Assembly: GCF_000316605.1 (NCBI RefSeq)
Contig: NC_019683.1
Coordinates: 2,154,036 to 2,218,035, forward strand
Origin: [Leptolyngbya] sp. PCC 7376
GTDB taxonomy: Bacteria > Cyanobacteriota > Cyanobacteriia > Cyanobacteriales > MRBY01
Length of the DNA stretch: 64,000 nucleotides
Direction of reading: 5' to 3'
Shown: in pieces, positions 17,569-25,813 of the stretch
Layout: each line of letters opens with the position of its first letter
How positions within the stretch are numbered: position 1 is the stretch's first letter
Notes under the pieces: model-generated
Databases searched by the model: none
What the model saw: only the letters and a program-made list of their open reading frames with translations
Told to the model about the DNA's origin: nothing
Made by a program: the position numbers and the translations under genes

Positions 17569-20220
17569 CTAAAATTGCCAGCTCAAACCAGCCCGTAAAC
17601 TAATTCCCGGCTGCGCAAAACGGCTAATATCCTCTGGCTCTGATCCGTTCACCAACGTTTGCACATCAGAGTATTGGAAGTATTCCGTATCAAAGAGATT
17701 AAAGACCCCGAAATTTAACTTCACATCCTCATTGATGTTGTAGTAGCCCAGTAGATCGACGACGGTATAAGCATCAGGAGTAAACGCATCATCAGGGCGA
17801 TTATCAGCTAAACGAGGTTCCCCAACAAACGTTGTCACGAGTTCTGTACCCCAACGGTCATCCTTGCCGCTGTAACGCAGACCTAGAACAGCCTTAATCG
17901 GGTCAACACTCTCAAGAGGCTGGTCAGAATCAAGGTCATCACCCACTGTCCAACCTAAACTACCAATAACACTGAAACCATGGTCAGCATCACTAAAGCG
18001 ATATTCACCTGCTACTTCTAAACCATAGGTACGTGCATCACCGATATTCTGAGATTGGAATAGTAGAATCGGTGCGACTGTTGGGCTACCAGGAAATGGA
18101 AAGATAGGAGCACCAGTCTGTGCGTCAATTTCAACACCAGCGCTAGCAAAAGTTTCAATAAAGTTGTTGTACTTCGTATAGAAGCCAGTCAAACTCAAAC
18201 TCCCACGATCCATTTCGCTACGAATACCCAGCTCAAACGTGTCGCTAGTTTCTGGTCTCAAATTAGGATTGGATAGGGTCTTATAACGGAAGAAAGGGCT
18301 AGACAAATTCGTGAAACCAGCATTGATTTCGCTGTAGAGCGGACCCCGGAAACCACGAGCATAACGACCGACAACAGCAAGCTTTGGAGAGGTTTGCCAG
18401 ACAAAACCAAGGTTAGGCGAGAAAGACGAATCACTAAAGTCCGCTGACTGTGCCTCAGGGCTATTGTTTTCAAACAGCTCATCCGATTGGGTTGTTAGCT
18501 CATAGCTATCAAATCGGAAACCTGGTAGCAACGTGAATTTATCTGATAATTCCAACTCATTCTGAACAAAAACACCAATACGGGAAGTATTCGAGTCAGG
18601 GAAGTCTTTCACTGGAAAACTATCCGAGCCAACCTGATTAGAACTTAGAGTGAGATTCCCCGCAGCATCAAAACGCGTTTCAAGACCATCTCGAATTCTC
18701 TCGTTGCTTGTGTTGGAGAAATCAACACCATAGGTCAAAGTATTACGAGCTTTACCGATATTGAAAATACTTTGGAGTTGGAGATCGATACCAATAATAT
18801 CGTCATCAAAAGTATTGTTTAAATTCCGGATGCGACGTTCCGTGCCAGTGGGATTGAGGAAATTCTGTAAACGGAATTCATCAGTACCTGCATCTTGGTA
18901 GTAGAACTGGAAACGTGCTGCATCAAGGAATCCATCCTCTGTCTCGCTGTTGTAGCGATAGGCTAAGCTGTAGCGATTACGGAAGAAATCAGTATCAGTT
19001 CTTTCGTCTTGACCAATAAAGCCCCGTGGTCCAAGGAGGTTTTCAGCAATAATTGGAGCGACTTGATAACTGAAGTTACTCTCAAAGATTTCTGTTGTTA
19101 AAGAAAGACTAGATTCTTCGTTGAGGTTTACATTGACTTTCCCTAAGAAGTTATCGCGGCTGGTGTAGAGATCATCCACGAATTCATTGTCGTTGGGCAC
19201 ACGAGCTTCGTATCCATCACGACGGGTGTAGCCGAGTAAGAATTCTAAATTGTCATAGGCAAAAGCTGTAACACCAGAAGTCTGCCAACTCTTATCAACT
19301 GTTTCATAAGTGCTGGAAATTCGGCTAACCCAATCCTGGCCAGGTTTTTTGTCTAATAAATCTGAAGGCTCAAGGGTACGGAAATTAACGATCCCAGCAA
19401 GGGCATCACTACCAAAGAGTGATGATGCAGGGCCACGGCCAATTTCAATTTGCTGCAAACTTTCGATGTCGACGTAATCTCGACCAAGGCTTGGTGTACC
19501 AAAACTAAATAAGCTTGGCAGACGAATACCATCATTCAAAAGTAAAACTCGGTTACCGCCTAGACCTCGAATCCGGACATCTTGGAGACCAAAGCGACGG
19601 TTATTACCGACAGAGACGTTAGGTTCGTAGCGGAAAGCATCTCTTAAGTCTTGACTCAAAGTCCGATCTAAATCATCACTATCAATCACGGTGACAAAGT
19701 TCGGTGTAAGCGCAACCGGTCTTGGGTTTCTCGTACCTAAAATTGTGATTTCCTGGTCGGCGATCGCCACATCGCCTGGATTCAGAACATAGGCGAGATA
19801 ACTGGAACGTAAAGAAACCTCGGTTGTTGGCGGTGTATCGATCCCCATTACTCTGACTTCAAGGCTAGTGTCTGTCAGTTGGATGACACTCACTTCAGAG
19901 ATATCTTCGGTGGGATTGGCACTAGCAAAACTGTCGGCTTCGTCTAAAGCAAGTGTTGCGTTCTCAATGATGGTCACAAAATCATTGCCATCACGACGAA
20001 ATAAACCTGCATCAATATTTAGTGGTTCACCATCGCTGGTTTCAAAAATGACTTCATAACCGCCTTCCCATGGCTCGAAACTGATGGCAGTGACCGTCTG
20101 AATGTCTTCTGCCTGGGCAATTAAAGGGGTTGGGGAGGCGATTACCCCCATTGCACCACAAGTGAGGATAGGCAAACAGCTAATGAGGCTCAGGGTGAGC
20201 TGAGTAGAAAAGGGTTTCAT
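17569..20220 (-). CDS. TonB-dependent outer-membrane receptor, heme/hemoglobin type, with AMIN domain
   Basis: The 883-residue receptor has a signal peptide (cleavage near residues 29-36), an AMIN domain (about 40-150) often found ahead of cyanobacterial receptors, a TonB box region near DQEITILGTR, a plug domain (about 165-285; VRIRGLGGNRVLLLNDGIR, IEIGRGPASSLFGSDALAG), and a 22-stranded barrel ending in aromatic F (LSWQF). The sequence GFRGP...NPNLRPETS resembles the FRAP/NPNL boxes of heme and hemoglobin receptors, so heme is my first guess; siderophore or cobalamin remain possible. It is 61 nt downstream of the ATPase gene on the same strand, across a hairpin and a 15-nt motif repeated elsewhere in the operon. 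Confidence 0.93.
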   Translation of the reverse strand: MKPFSTQLTLSLISCLPILTCGAMGVIASPTPLIAQAEDIQTVTAISFEPWEGGYEVIFETSDGEPLNIDAGLFRRDGNDFVTIIENATLALDEADSFASANPTEDISEVSVIQLTDTSLEVRVMGIDTPPTTEVSLRSSYLAYVLNPGDVAIADQEITILGTRNPRPVALTPNFVTVIDSDDLDRTLSQDLRDAFRYEPNVSVGNNRRFGLQDVRIRGLGGNRVLLLNDGIRLPSLFSFGTPSLGRDYVDIESLQQIEIGRGPASSLFGSDALAGIVNFRTLEPSDLLDKKPGQDWVSRISSTYETVDKSWQTSGVTAFAYDNLEFLLGYTRRDGYEARVPNDNEFVDDLYTSRDNFLGKVNVNLNEESSLSLTTEIFESNFSYQVAPIIAENLLGPRGFIGQDERTDTDFFRNRYSLAYRYNSETEDGFLDAARFQFYYQDAGTDEFRLQNFLNPTGTERRIRNLNNTFDDDIIGIDLQLQSIFNIGKARNTLTYGVDFSNTSNERIRDGLETRFDAAGNLTLSSNQVGSDSFPVKDFPDSNTSRIGVFVQNELELSDKFTLLPGFRFDSYELTTQSDELFENNSPEAQSADFSDSSFSPNLGFVWQTSPKLAVVGRYARGFRGPLYSEINAGFTNLSSPFFRYKTLSNPNLRPETSDTFELGIRSEMDRGSLSLTGFYTKYNNFIETFASAGVEIDAQTGAPIFPFPGSPTVAPILLFQSQNIGDARTYGLEVAGEYRFSDADHGFSVIGSLGWTVGDDLDSDQPLESVDPIKAVLGLRYSGKDDRWGTELVTTFVGEPRLADNRPDDAFTPDAYTVVDLLGYYNINEDVKLNFGVFNLFDTEYFQYSDVQTLVNGSEPEDISRFAQPGISLRAGLSWQF

Positions 20221-20227
20221 GAATTTT

Positions 20228-20282
20228 GATGTGAATGTCGATGTTTTTTGTTAAAAGGGTTCGGATTAGTTGGCGCTAATCC
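20228..20282 (-). repeat. intra-operon element B: 15-nt motif plus hairpin with TTGGCG loop
   Basis: Plus-strand positions 20228-20242 read GATGTGAATGTCGAT. Next to it, GGATTAG (20263-20269) pairs with CTAATCC (20276-20282) around the loop TTGGCG. The same 15-mer and a hairpin with the same 6-nt loop but a different stem occur at 22211-22251. On the minus strand, which carries the genes, the order is ATPase stop, hairpin, motif, receptor start. The hairpin's last base pair touches the ATPase stop codon. It may be an mRNA processing, attenuation or regulator-binding element. Confidence 0.55.
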
Positions 20283-21118
20283 TAGGCTGGCGAGAGGATA
20301 CAGACCTGCATACCCACAGGGGTATCAATGGTGACTGCTTCTACGCCGAAACCAATTCTGAGGTTTTCGGGGGTAACCACTTGTTTGGGTGCCCCAAGGG
20401 CAAAGAGTTTACCCTGTTTGATCATGGCAACGCGATCACTATAGCGGGTGGCGAGGTTGATCTCGTGTAGCACGGTGATAATGGTGAGATTTTGTTCATG
20501 GTTAAGGGTTTTTAGGAGTTCTAAAAGTTCGAGTTGGTAGTGCACATCAAGGAAGGTGGTCGGTTCATCCAAAACTAAAACTTTGGGATCTTGCGCCAAC
20601 GCGAGGGCGAGAAAAGCGCGTTGTCTTTCTCCACCGGAAAGCTGTTCTACTGGGCGATCGCCATAGTTGGAGAGATTGGTTTTTTCTAGAGCCCAAGAAA
20701 TTTGCTCTTGATCCGCTGCATTGAGTTCCCACTGCCACCAATCCTGATGGGGTGATCGTCCGAGGCCAACCAATTGCCGCACCGTTAAACCGCTAGGCGC
20801 GAGGGATTGTTGCGGTAATATCGCTAATTTGCGGGCGATCGCCTGAGGAGATTGCTGTTGAATCGCTTTGCCATCCAAACGCACAACCCCTTTCAGAGGT
20901 GACAAAATTCGACAGAGCAATCGCAATAACGTTGACTTCCCAGAGCCATTTGCCCCCACTAAAGTCAGCCATTCCCCTTGACGCAAACTGAGATTGATAT
21001 CTTGAACAATTGCCTTTTTGCCATAGCCACCACTTAAATGCTGCGCGTTCAGCAGAGGGCGTTGTTCTTCCACAACGGAATCGGGAGTTTGGGGCGTTGT
21101 TTCACTAGAAAAACTCAT
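20282..21118 (-). CDS. ABC transporter ATP-binding protein (FecE/HmuV/BtuD type)
   Basis: The 278-residue ATPase has Walker A GANGSGKST, Q-loop LPQQSLAPSG, signature LSGGERQRAF, Walker B VLVLDEPTTFLD and the switch His in TVLHEINLA. The layout matches iron-chelate/heme/B12 importer ATPases. Its ATG overlaps the permease stop by four bases (ATGA), indicating translational coupling. Residues 1-22 are a non-conserved Pro/Glu-rich lead, so a downstream start is conceivable, but the overlap favours this one. Confidence 0.93.
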   Translation of the reverse strand: MSFSSETTPQTPDSVVEEQRPLLNAQHLSGGYGKKAIVQDINLSLRQGEWLTLVGANGSGKSTLLRLLCRILSPLKGVVRLDGKAIQQQSPQAIARKLAILPQQSLAPSGLTVRQLVGLGRSPHQDWWQWELNAADQEQISWALEKTNLSNYGDRPVEQLSGGERQRAFLALALAQDPKVLVLDEPTTFLDVHYQLELLELLKTLNHEQNLTIITVLHEINLATRYSDRVAMIKQGKLFALGAPKQVVTPENLRIGFGVEAVTIDTPVGMQVCILSPA

Positions 21119-21513
21119 GCCTTGACCCCTTGTCCACGACGATAGAGGAGGAAAATAAATAATGGCGAACCAAGTAATGCCGTTACGGCACCAACTGGTA
21201 ATTCCACTGCGCCTAAACGAGAAATTAGATCAGCGAAAGTTAGCACCCAAGCCCCAGCTAAAGCCGATAACGGTAAAATCCAGCGATAATCAGAGCCCAC
21301 TAAGAGTCTTACGCCGTGGGGAACGACTAGACCAACAAAGCCAATTAAGCCTGCAATACTCACCGCACTTGCCGCTAGTAAACTTGCTACTGCTCCAATA
21401 ACCAGCCGTGACTGTAAAAGTGATATGCCCAATCCCACAGCCATGTCGTCACCGAGATTAAGCAAATTCAATGGACGACCGAGCAAGCAACCGATGATTA
21501 ACGCCACCATCAA
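21115..21513 (-). CDS. C-terminal part of FecCD-type permease (split by frameshift)
   Basis: These 132 residues are the C-terminal third of a FecCD/BtuC-family permease: CLLGRPLNLLNLGDDMAVGLG, then GLIGFVGLVVPHGVRLLVG and a final GAVTALLGSPLFIFLL. The N-terminal part is encoded just upstream in another frame (21510-22148). Adding one T to the TTTT run at the junction (plus-strand AAAA near 21516-21519) restores one 344-residue frame, the usual length. As it stands, an ATG overlapping the upstream TGA (TGATG) could allow coupled re-initiation. See the matching N-terminal entry. Confidence 0.85.
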   Translation of the reverse strand: MMVALIIGCLLGRPLNLLNLGDDMAVGLGISLLQSRLVIGAVASLLAASAVSIAGLIGFVGLVVPHGVRLLVGSDYRWILPLSALAGAWVLTFADLISRLGAVELPVGAVTALLGSPLFIFLLYRRGQGVKA

Positions 21514-22148
21514 ATAAAATAGGGCGCAACCAAACTGACATCATCCCAGTCGCGACCATTGAGACTGCCTACTAGCCAATTGAGTGCTGCTTGAATTCGG
21601 CCGTCATCAGACATCAGTAACAGCGTCGTTTGAATGGCACCGAACATTGAACTCACTGCGACACCGGCTAAGACCAGACTATCCACCGCCAAGCCGCTAC
21701 CCACATAACCCAAGGCATAAACCACTGCTGCTGTCACTAATGCTCCTAACCATGCCCCCAAAGGGATCCATGCCGCAAAGACATAGAGCGTAATGAAGGC
21801 GATCGCCACGAGACCTGCCCCAGACGAAATCCCGAGGATGAATGGATCAGCTAAACCATTGCGGAGTAAACCCTGCAAGAGTGCCCCTGATAGACCTAAT
21901 GCTGAGCCAACGACTAGAGCCACCACAATGCGCGGTAGTCTCAAGTCCCAAATAATTGTTTGAAATAGTGGATCTCCTTGACGTTGTAACGCTTGCCAAA
22001 GTTGACCCGAGTTTAAAGACACAGCTCCCTGACATAAAGCCAAGATGCAGGTGAGTATAATTAATCCGCAAATCAAAAAAAGTACCGCAACACTACGATT
22101 TTGCTGCCAATGTCGAGACAATTTTTGTAAGGTCGTCATCATAATCAA
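21510..22148 (-). CDS. N-terminal part of FecCD-type permease (split by frameshift)
   Basis: These 212 residues cover the first two thirds of a FecCD/BtuC-family inner-membrane permease: an N-terminal helix, WDLRLPRIVVALVVGSALG, LLRNGLADPFILGISSGAG and LNWLVGSLNGRDWDDV. The frame stops at TGA right after VAPYFI, where homologues continue into the segment found in the next ORF. The break could be a recent one-base deletion, a sequencing error in a homopolymer, or a tolerated split with re-initiation. The surrounding genes look intact, which argues against long-standing loss of the system. Several ATGs are clustered at the start (22148, 22142, 22139). Confidence 0.85.
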   Translation of the reverse strand: MIMMTTLQKLSRHWQQNRSVAVLFLICGLIILTCILALCQGAVSLNSGQLWQALQRQGDPLFQTIIWDLRLPRIVVALVVGSALGLSGALLQGLLRNGLADPFILGISSGAGLVAIAFITLYVFAAWIPLGAWLGALVTAAVVYALGYVGSGLAVDSLVLAGVAVSSMFGAIQTTLLLMSDDGRIQAALNWLVGSLNGRDWDDVSLVAPYFI

Positions 22149-22207
22149 CCCTCACCATAAAAAACATAGTTGAACCAAAATTGGCGATCGCTGCGTAACA
22201 TAAAAGT

Positions 22208-22258
22208 ATCGATGTGAATGTCGATTTCTGGGGGCAAGTTGGCGCTTGCCCTTTTTTT
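22208..22258 (+). repeat. intra-operon element A: 15-nt motif, TTGGCG-loop hairpin and plus-strand T-tract
   Basis: GATGTGAATGTCGAT occupies 22211-22225; here it is flanked to form the palindrome ATCGA...TCGAT (22208-22225). GGGCAAG (22232-22238) pairs with CTTGCCC (22245-22251) around loop TTGGCG, followed by seven T residues (22252-22258). On the plus strand this is a good intrinsic terminator, yet the genes on both sides are on the minus strand, so it would stop an antisense transcript. On the minus strand the order is tonB stop, hairpin, motif, permease start, as in element B at 20228-20282. Confidence 0.55.
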
Positions 22259-22336
22259 GTTCAGAAATCATTGTGAAAAATAGACCGTTTCTGAAAAGGT
22301 TGATTTAAGGTTTTAACCCAACTTAGAAAAGAACAT

Positions 22337-23809
22337 TTAAGGACTTGGTGGTGGTGTAGGGGCTGGAGCTGGAGCAGGTCTTGGGGCTGGAGCTGGAGCA
22401 GGTCTTGGGGCTGGAGCCGGAGCAGGTGCTGGAGCCGGAGCAGGTGCTGGAGCCGGAGTAGATGCAGGTGCCGGAGTAGATGCAGGTGCCGGAGTAGGTG
22501 TTGGTGTTGGAGATGGTGTTGGTGTTGGAGCTGGAGGAGTAGGTGTTGGAGATGGTGTAGGTGTTGGAGCTGGAGGAGTAGGTGTTGGAGCCGGAACGGG
22601 CGCAGGTGTAGGTGCTGAAGGAGTCGGAGTTGTTGAAGCCGGAGTAGGTGTGGATTCGTCTTCTGAAGTTGTTGGTTGACTTGAGGGTGAGGGTTGGGCT
22701 GTTGGGCTTGGACTTGGTTTCGCTTGCTCAGCTTGTCTCTGTTGTTCAGCTAGTCGTTGTTGTTCGGCTTGGCGTTGCTGTTCTGCACGACGCTGCTCAG
22801 CCTGGCGTTGCTGCTCAGCTAATCGCTGTTGTTCTTGTTGACGTTTGCGTTCTTCTTCCTGTCGTCTTGTCTCATTTTGTCGCTGGAAATTTGAGCCTTC
22901 CTCTTCATAGGTCACCTGGACATTACGGCGTACTCCTTGATCGGGTACTGTACCAGGGTCAAATCGCCATTGGCTAAGGGTTTCTAATGTTTTTCTGTCG
23001 ACTTCTGGATCGCCACTAGATTCGCGGAGGCGGACTTGGACTGAGCCATCGGGACGAATGCGCATATCAACCCCGGCTATAGTCTCTGAACCCTGATAGT
23101 CGGGTTTAGGACAACTCACGCATGTCGGGAGAACTCTTGATTTTGGTTTCTCTGGTTTTTTTTCTGGCGCAGGAGAAGGCTGGGGTTTCTCCTCACCATC
23201 GCCGCTGCCATTACCTTCTGTATCACCATTTTCATCATCGCCATTCACGTCACCTTGAGGATCGCCATTAGCGGTTTGGCCTGTGGATTCTTCGTTGTCT
23301 CCAAAACCTTCACCCGTACCGTCGGGGTCTGTTATTGCACCTGTATCGTAATTGTCTTCATCTCCTTCTTCTCCGGTCTCAATATCCCCTTCTTCTGAAC
23401 TCGTGGTTGTTTCTGGAGATGGTGCATCTTCACCAACAGGTTCTGGTTCGGAGCTGTCAGGAGCAAGGGGCTTAGGTCGTGGAGCTTCGTCTGGGATGGC
23501 TGCGATTGTCTGGACTGGTTCAGGAGCGATCGCCGATTCTGGCTCCGGCTCGGGCTCAAGTTCGGGTTCGAGCTCCTCTTCTTCTGGAATTTCTTCTTCG
23601 GGAACATCCGTCACGACAAACTCGATTTCTTCGAGCTCTTCGGACTCAGTTTCTGTCTCAATGGTTAAAAGATCTCGAAAAAATGAAACGGGAGAACTCA
23701 TCACCAAGCCATGCAACACACCTGAGGCAATTAAGCTGCTTGCAAGAAAAATTTTGAGGATTTTTATTTCCCGCTGCCGTTGCTGTTCAATAATCTCGTT
23801 ATAGTTCAT
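22337..23809 (-). CDS. tonB: TonB energy-transducing protein with unusual C-terminal extension
   Basis: The 490-residue protein has a cytoplasmic start, one membrane helix (about 17-37), an acidic Glu/Pro-rich periplasmic region (50-110), an Asp/Gly/Glu-rich region (to about 200), and a TonB C-terminal domain at about 220-302 ([42 protein letters not shown]). Two Cys (CVSC) sit at the domain entrance. In most TonB proteins this domain is the C-terminus; here about 188 residues follow: a Gln/Arg/Glu heptad-like helix (303-365) and a Pro-rich tail of TP, SP and AP dipeptides (366-490). It is 46 nt after exbD. It should couple the proton-motive force via ExbBD to the receptor encoded downstream. 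Confidence 0.9.
   Translation of the reverse strand: MNYNEIIEQQRQREIKILKIFLASSLIASGVLHGLVMSSPVSFFRDLLTIETETESEELEEIEFVVTDVPEEEIPEEEELEPELEPEPEPESAIAPEPVQTIAAIPDEAPRPKPLAPDSSEPEPVGEDAPSPETTTSSEEGDIETGEEGDEDNYDTGAITDPDGTGEGFGDNEESTGQTANGDPQGDVNGDDENGDTEGNGSGDGEEKPQPSPAPEKKPEKPKSRVLPTCVSCPKPDYQGSETIAGVDMRIRPDGSVQVRLRESSGDPEVDRKTLETLSQWRFDPGTVPDQGVRRNVQVTYEEEGSNFQRQNETRRQEEERKRQQEQQRLAEQQRQAEQRRAEQQRQAEQQRLAEQQRQAEQAKPSPSPTAQPSPSSQPTTSEDESTPTPASTTPTPSAPTPAPVPAPTPTPPAPTPTPSPTPTPPAPTPTPSPTPTPTPAPASTPAPASTPAPAPAPAPAPAPAPAPRPAPAPAPRPAPAPAPTPPPSP
22340..22660 (-). repeat. tandem low-complexity repeats encoding the Pro/Ala/Thr tail of TonB
   Basis: The plus strand consists of near-identical tandem units such as GGTGCTGGAGCCGGAGCA and GTAGGTGTTGGAGATGGT, which encode AP/TP/SP dipeptides of the TonB tail. 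The units are long and similar enough to slip, so length variation between strains is likely. Confidence 0.8.
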
Positions 23810-23855
23810 CGATCTGAAACTGAGTGGGATGGTGACTTAGTGTGGTTATTAAGGC

Positions 23856-24269
23856 TTAATCTGCTTTAGATTTGGTGGCGATCGCCAATTTTGCCCCTTC
23901 GATCTGCCGGACTTGGTCAATGACGGTGACAACTTTGTCATGGGTCACTGCCCCATCGGCATTGAGGACGACGACAAGGTTCGTCTCGGATTCAACGAGG
24001 TCAGTGATTTCGTCTTTGAGATCATCCAGTGATACTTCGCTTTTGTTGAGATAAACAATCCCTGCTTCATCAAGGGTGACTGTTGCCTTAACCGAATCCT
24101 GAGACTGAGATGTCTTTGCTTTAGGGAGGTTGACTGTTAATGCTTCGAAGCGACCCAAAAAGAGAGTCGAAATGATGAAAAATGTCAGGATCGCAAAGAT
24201 CACATCAATCATCGGCACAATATTGATTTGAGGCGGCAAATCTGGTTCATCAATGGCGTGGCGACGCAT
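23856..24269 (-). CDS. exbD: ExbD/TolR-family biopolymer transport protein
   Basis: The 137-residue protein has a short cytoplasmic start ending PPQINIVPMIDVIFAILTFF, a single membrane helix with the essential Asp (MIDVIF), and a periplasmic domain with VNLPKA and the typical VVLNADGAVTHDKVV. It forms the proton-driven motor with ExbB that energises TonB. Its start overlaps the exbB stop by one base, and tonB follows after 46 nt. Confidence 0.95.
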   Translation of the reverse strand: MRRHAIDEPDLPPQINIVPMIDVIFAILTFFIISTLFLGRFEALTVNLPKAKTSQSQDSVKATVTLDEAGIVYLNKSEVSLDDLKDEITDLVESETNLVVVLNADGAVTHDKVVTVIDQVRQIEGAKLAIATKSKAD

Positions 24270-24934
24270 TAGGAAACCTCCACTGGTTCAGGCGTAGCTT
24301 CTGGCTTTCCATAGCGATGATGGCGGCGATGCAGCAATTCTAGTTCGGCTGTGTATTCCTGAAATAAAGCCAATTGCCTGAGATAAAAACCCCGAAAAGT
24401 ATTCGCAAAAAATAGTGTAAAAACTGCGACAACTAGTCCAAAGGCAGTGGAGGTGAGTGCTTCACTAATACCGGAGGTAACACCTGCACTTTCTGAGCCA
24501 CCAATAGAGCTAAAGTCGATAGAACTGAAAGATTGAATCAGTCCCAAAACTGTTCCGAGGAGACCGAGCAGAGGCGATAACGCAATAATCGTGTCGAAAA
24601 TATTGTTAAATCGTTTGATGACCGGAATTTCTGCTTGGATTGCGCCGCTAATGGCTAGCTCCAATTCATCTGGTTCCGCGTCTTCAAGGGACAGTGCCTC
24701 AAGGAAAATACGAGCCATTGGTAGGTTGACATGACGCTGAAGCCGCTGTCTTGCGGCATCTGGGTCATGAGCATAGGTCTTTAAAACTGCCTTTGCGACC
24801 TTTGTTTGTTGGCTATTAATGCGATACCAAAATGCAATCCGCTCAAGCACAAGGGCGATCGCCACGATTGAAAAAATCAGTAGTGGGACTGCCACGATTC
24901 CTGCTGTTGCGATAAGTTCACCGAGCCTCTGCAT
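24269..24934 (-). CDS. exbB: ExbB/TolQ-family proton channel protein
   Basis: The 221-residue protein has three membrane helices: AGIVAVPLLIFSIVAIALVL near the N-terminus, and a C-terminal pair including LLGLLGTVLGLIQSF and SEALTSTAFGLVVAVFTLFF, the signature region of the MotA/TolQ/ExbB family. The start ATG at 24934 is preceded by a strong GGAGG with 5-6 nt spacing. It is the first gene of the exbB-exbD-tonB group and so the likely entry point of the uptake operon. Confidence 0.95.
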   Translation of the reverse strand: MQRLGELIATAGIVAVPLLIFSIVAIALVLERIAFWYRINSQQTKVAKAVLKTYAHDPDAARQRLQRHVNLPMARIFLEALSLEDAEPDELELAISGAIQAEIPVIKRFNNIFDTIIALSPLLGLLGTVLGLIQSFSSIDFSSIGGSESAGVTSGISEALTSTAFGLVVAVFTLFFANTFRGFYLRQLALFQEYTAELELLHRRHHRYGKPEATPEPVEVS

Positions 24935-25032
24935 ATTACCTCCAGAGCATGGACGGATACCAAGGTAAGCACCGCGTTATTAATTGAGAATCTTTATTAT
25001 TACAAAGGTAGATAGATTCTAGATTTATTGCG

Positions 25033-25070
25033 ATAAAAAGTCAATAAATACACGGAAGTATTTATTGACT
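25033..25070 (-). terminator. intrinsic terminator or attenuator in the exbB leader
   Basis: A perfect 13-bp AT-rich stem (25039-25051 with 25058-25070) has a 6-nt loop, followed on the minus strand by TTTTT. It lies about 100 nt upstream of the exbB start and downstream of the Fur-like box at 25282-25298. A transcript from that box would therefore meet a terminator before exbB, forming either a short RNA of about 200-250 nt or an attenuated leader. Confidence 0.6.
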
Positions 25071-25281
25071 TATAGAGGAGGTGATATATCGGGGCGTGTG
25101 GAAATGGCGTTTTATAACATATTCTCAATCAAGTAAACTTAGGGGAAAGCTTGTTCTGTAAGGGAATTGTTGCAGAGAGAGCGGTCTGATATTTAGATTT
25201 CTGCTGTAATGTTATTTGCTTATGCTGGAACTAGGTATTGTCTGACATAAAGGCTGAAAGTTGAAGATATACTTATAAATA

Positions 25282-25298
25282 ATGATACTTATTATCAT
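25282..25298. promoter_or_regulatory. Fur-box-like palindrome
   Basis: The sequence ATGATA-CTTAT-TATCAT is a perfect 6-5-6 inverted repeat inside a run that matches the AT-rich GATAAT-type Fur consensus closely. It lies 348 nt upstream of exbB and on the far side of the grx terminator, so it best fits control of the exbB-tonB locus or of a small RNA in its leader. A weaker Fur-like run (GAGAATCTTTATTATTAC) occurs at about 24986-25003, nearer exbB. Confidence 0.65.
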
Positions 25299-25341
25299 AA
25301 AATATCTGCTCTGCTTTCGTTGGTAACCTGCACTCATTACT

Positions 25342-25385
25342 AAAAAAGATGGGTTGAGTATTGCGGTGTAAATACTCAACCCATC
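25342..25385 (-). terminator. intrinsic terminator of grx
   Basis: A perfect 15-bp stem (25348-25362 with 25371-25385) with an 8-nt loop is followed on the minus strand by six T residues. It lies 35 nt past the grx stop and separates the pyrF-bolA-grx group from the TonB uptake locus. Confidence 0.9.
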
Positions 25386-25419
25386 TCATATCATTTTTGT
25401 GATCAGGCGATCGCCAGAC

Positions 25420-25749
25420 TTAAGATGCTAGCGCAACCTCAAGCATCTCGTGAAGTTCGCGATTGTTATACAGCTCGATCATGATGTCAGATCCGCCGAT
25501 GAATTCTCCATTTACATACACCTGAGGAATAGTTGGCCAGTTGGAAAACTCTTTGATTCCTTGGCGCACATCATAATCTTCAAGCACATCAAACGTTTTG
25601 AACTCAACGCCAACACTATTGAGAATCTGAACCACATTATTGGAGAAACCACATTGAGGCATTAATTTTGTACCTTTCATAAATACAAAAATCTTGCTGC
25701 TATTAACGAGTTCTTCAAGTTTTGCCTTGGTTTCAGGTGTTAAAGACAT
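25420..25749 (-). CDS. grxD: monothiol (CGFS-type) glutaredoxin
   Basis: The 109-residue protein is a single-domain Grx4-type glutaredoxin with KGT (K25), the active-site CGFS (C33), the WPTIPQVYVNGEFIGG glutathione-binding segment and a C-terminal helix. Such proteins bind a [2Fe-2S] cluster with glutathione, hand it to target proteins, and pair with BolA partners in iron signalling. A bolA gene lies 64 nt upstream on the same strand, and the Fur-like box and TonB locus follow directly. Confidence 0.95.
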   Translation of the reverse strand: MSLTPETKAKLEELVNSSKIFVFMKGTKLMPQCGFSNNVVQILNSVGVEFKTFDVLEDYDVRQGIKEFSNWPTIPQVYVNGEFIGGSDIMIELYNNRELHEMLEVALAS

Positions 25750-25813
25750 AGCGATAATTCCTTGTAGATAAACAGTAAATAATTATGTGATGGGATAGTT
25801 GTGATAAAAGCAA

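Noticed and set aside
16146-22148. Cobalamin uptake (BtuB/BtuFCD) as the main assignment for the uptake locus
   Set aside because: No cobalamin-riboswitch-like structure was recognised upstream, and the receptor carries FRGP/NPNL boxes closer to heme receptors; kept only as an alternative.
22648-22977. Long plus-strand ORFs across the tonB gene (also 23352-23804)
   Set aside because: They are antisense products of the repetitive tonB sequence; composition is Ser/Gly/Val-only and the minus-strand frame has clear TonB motifs.
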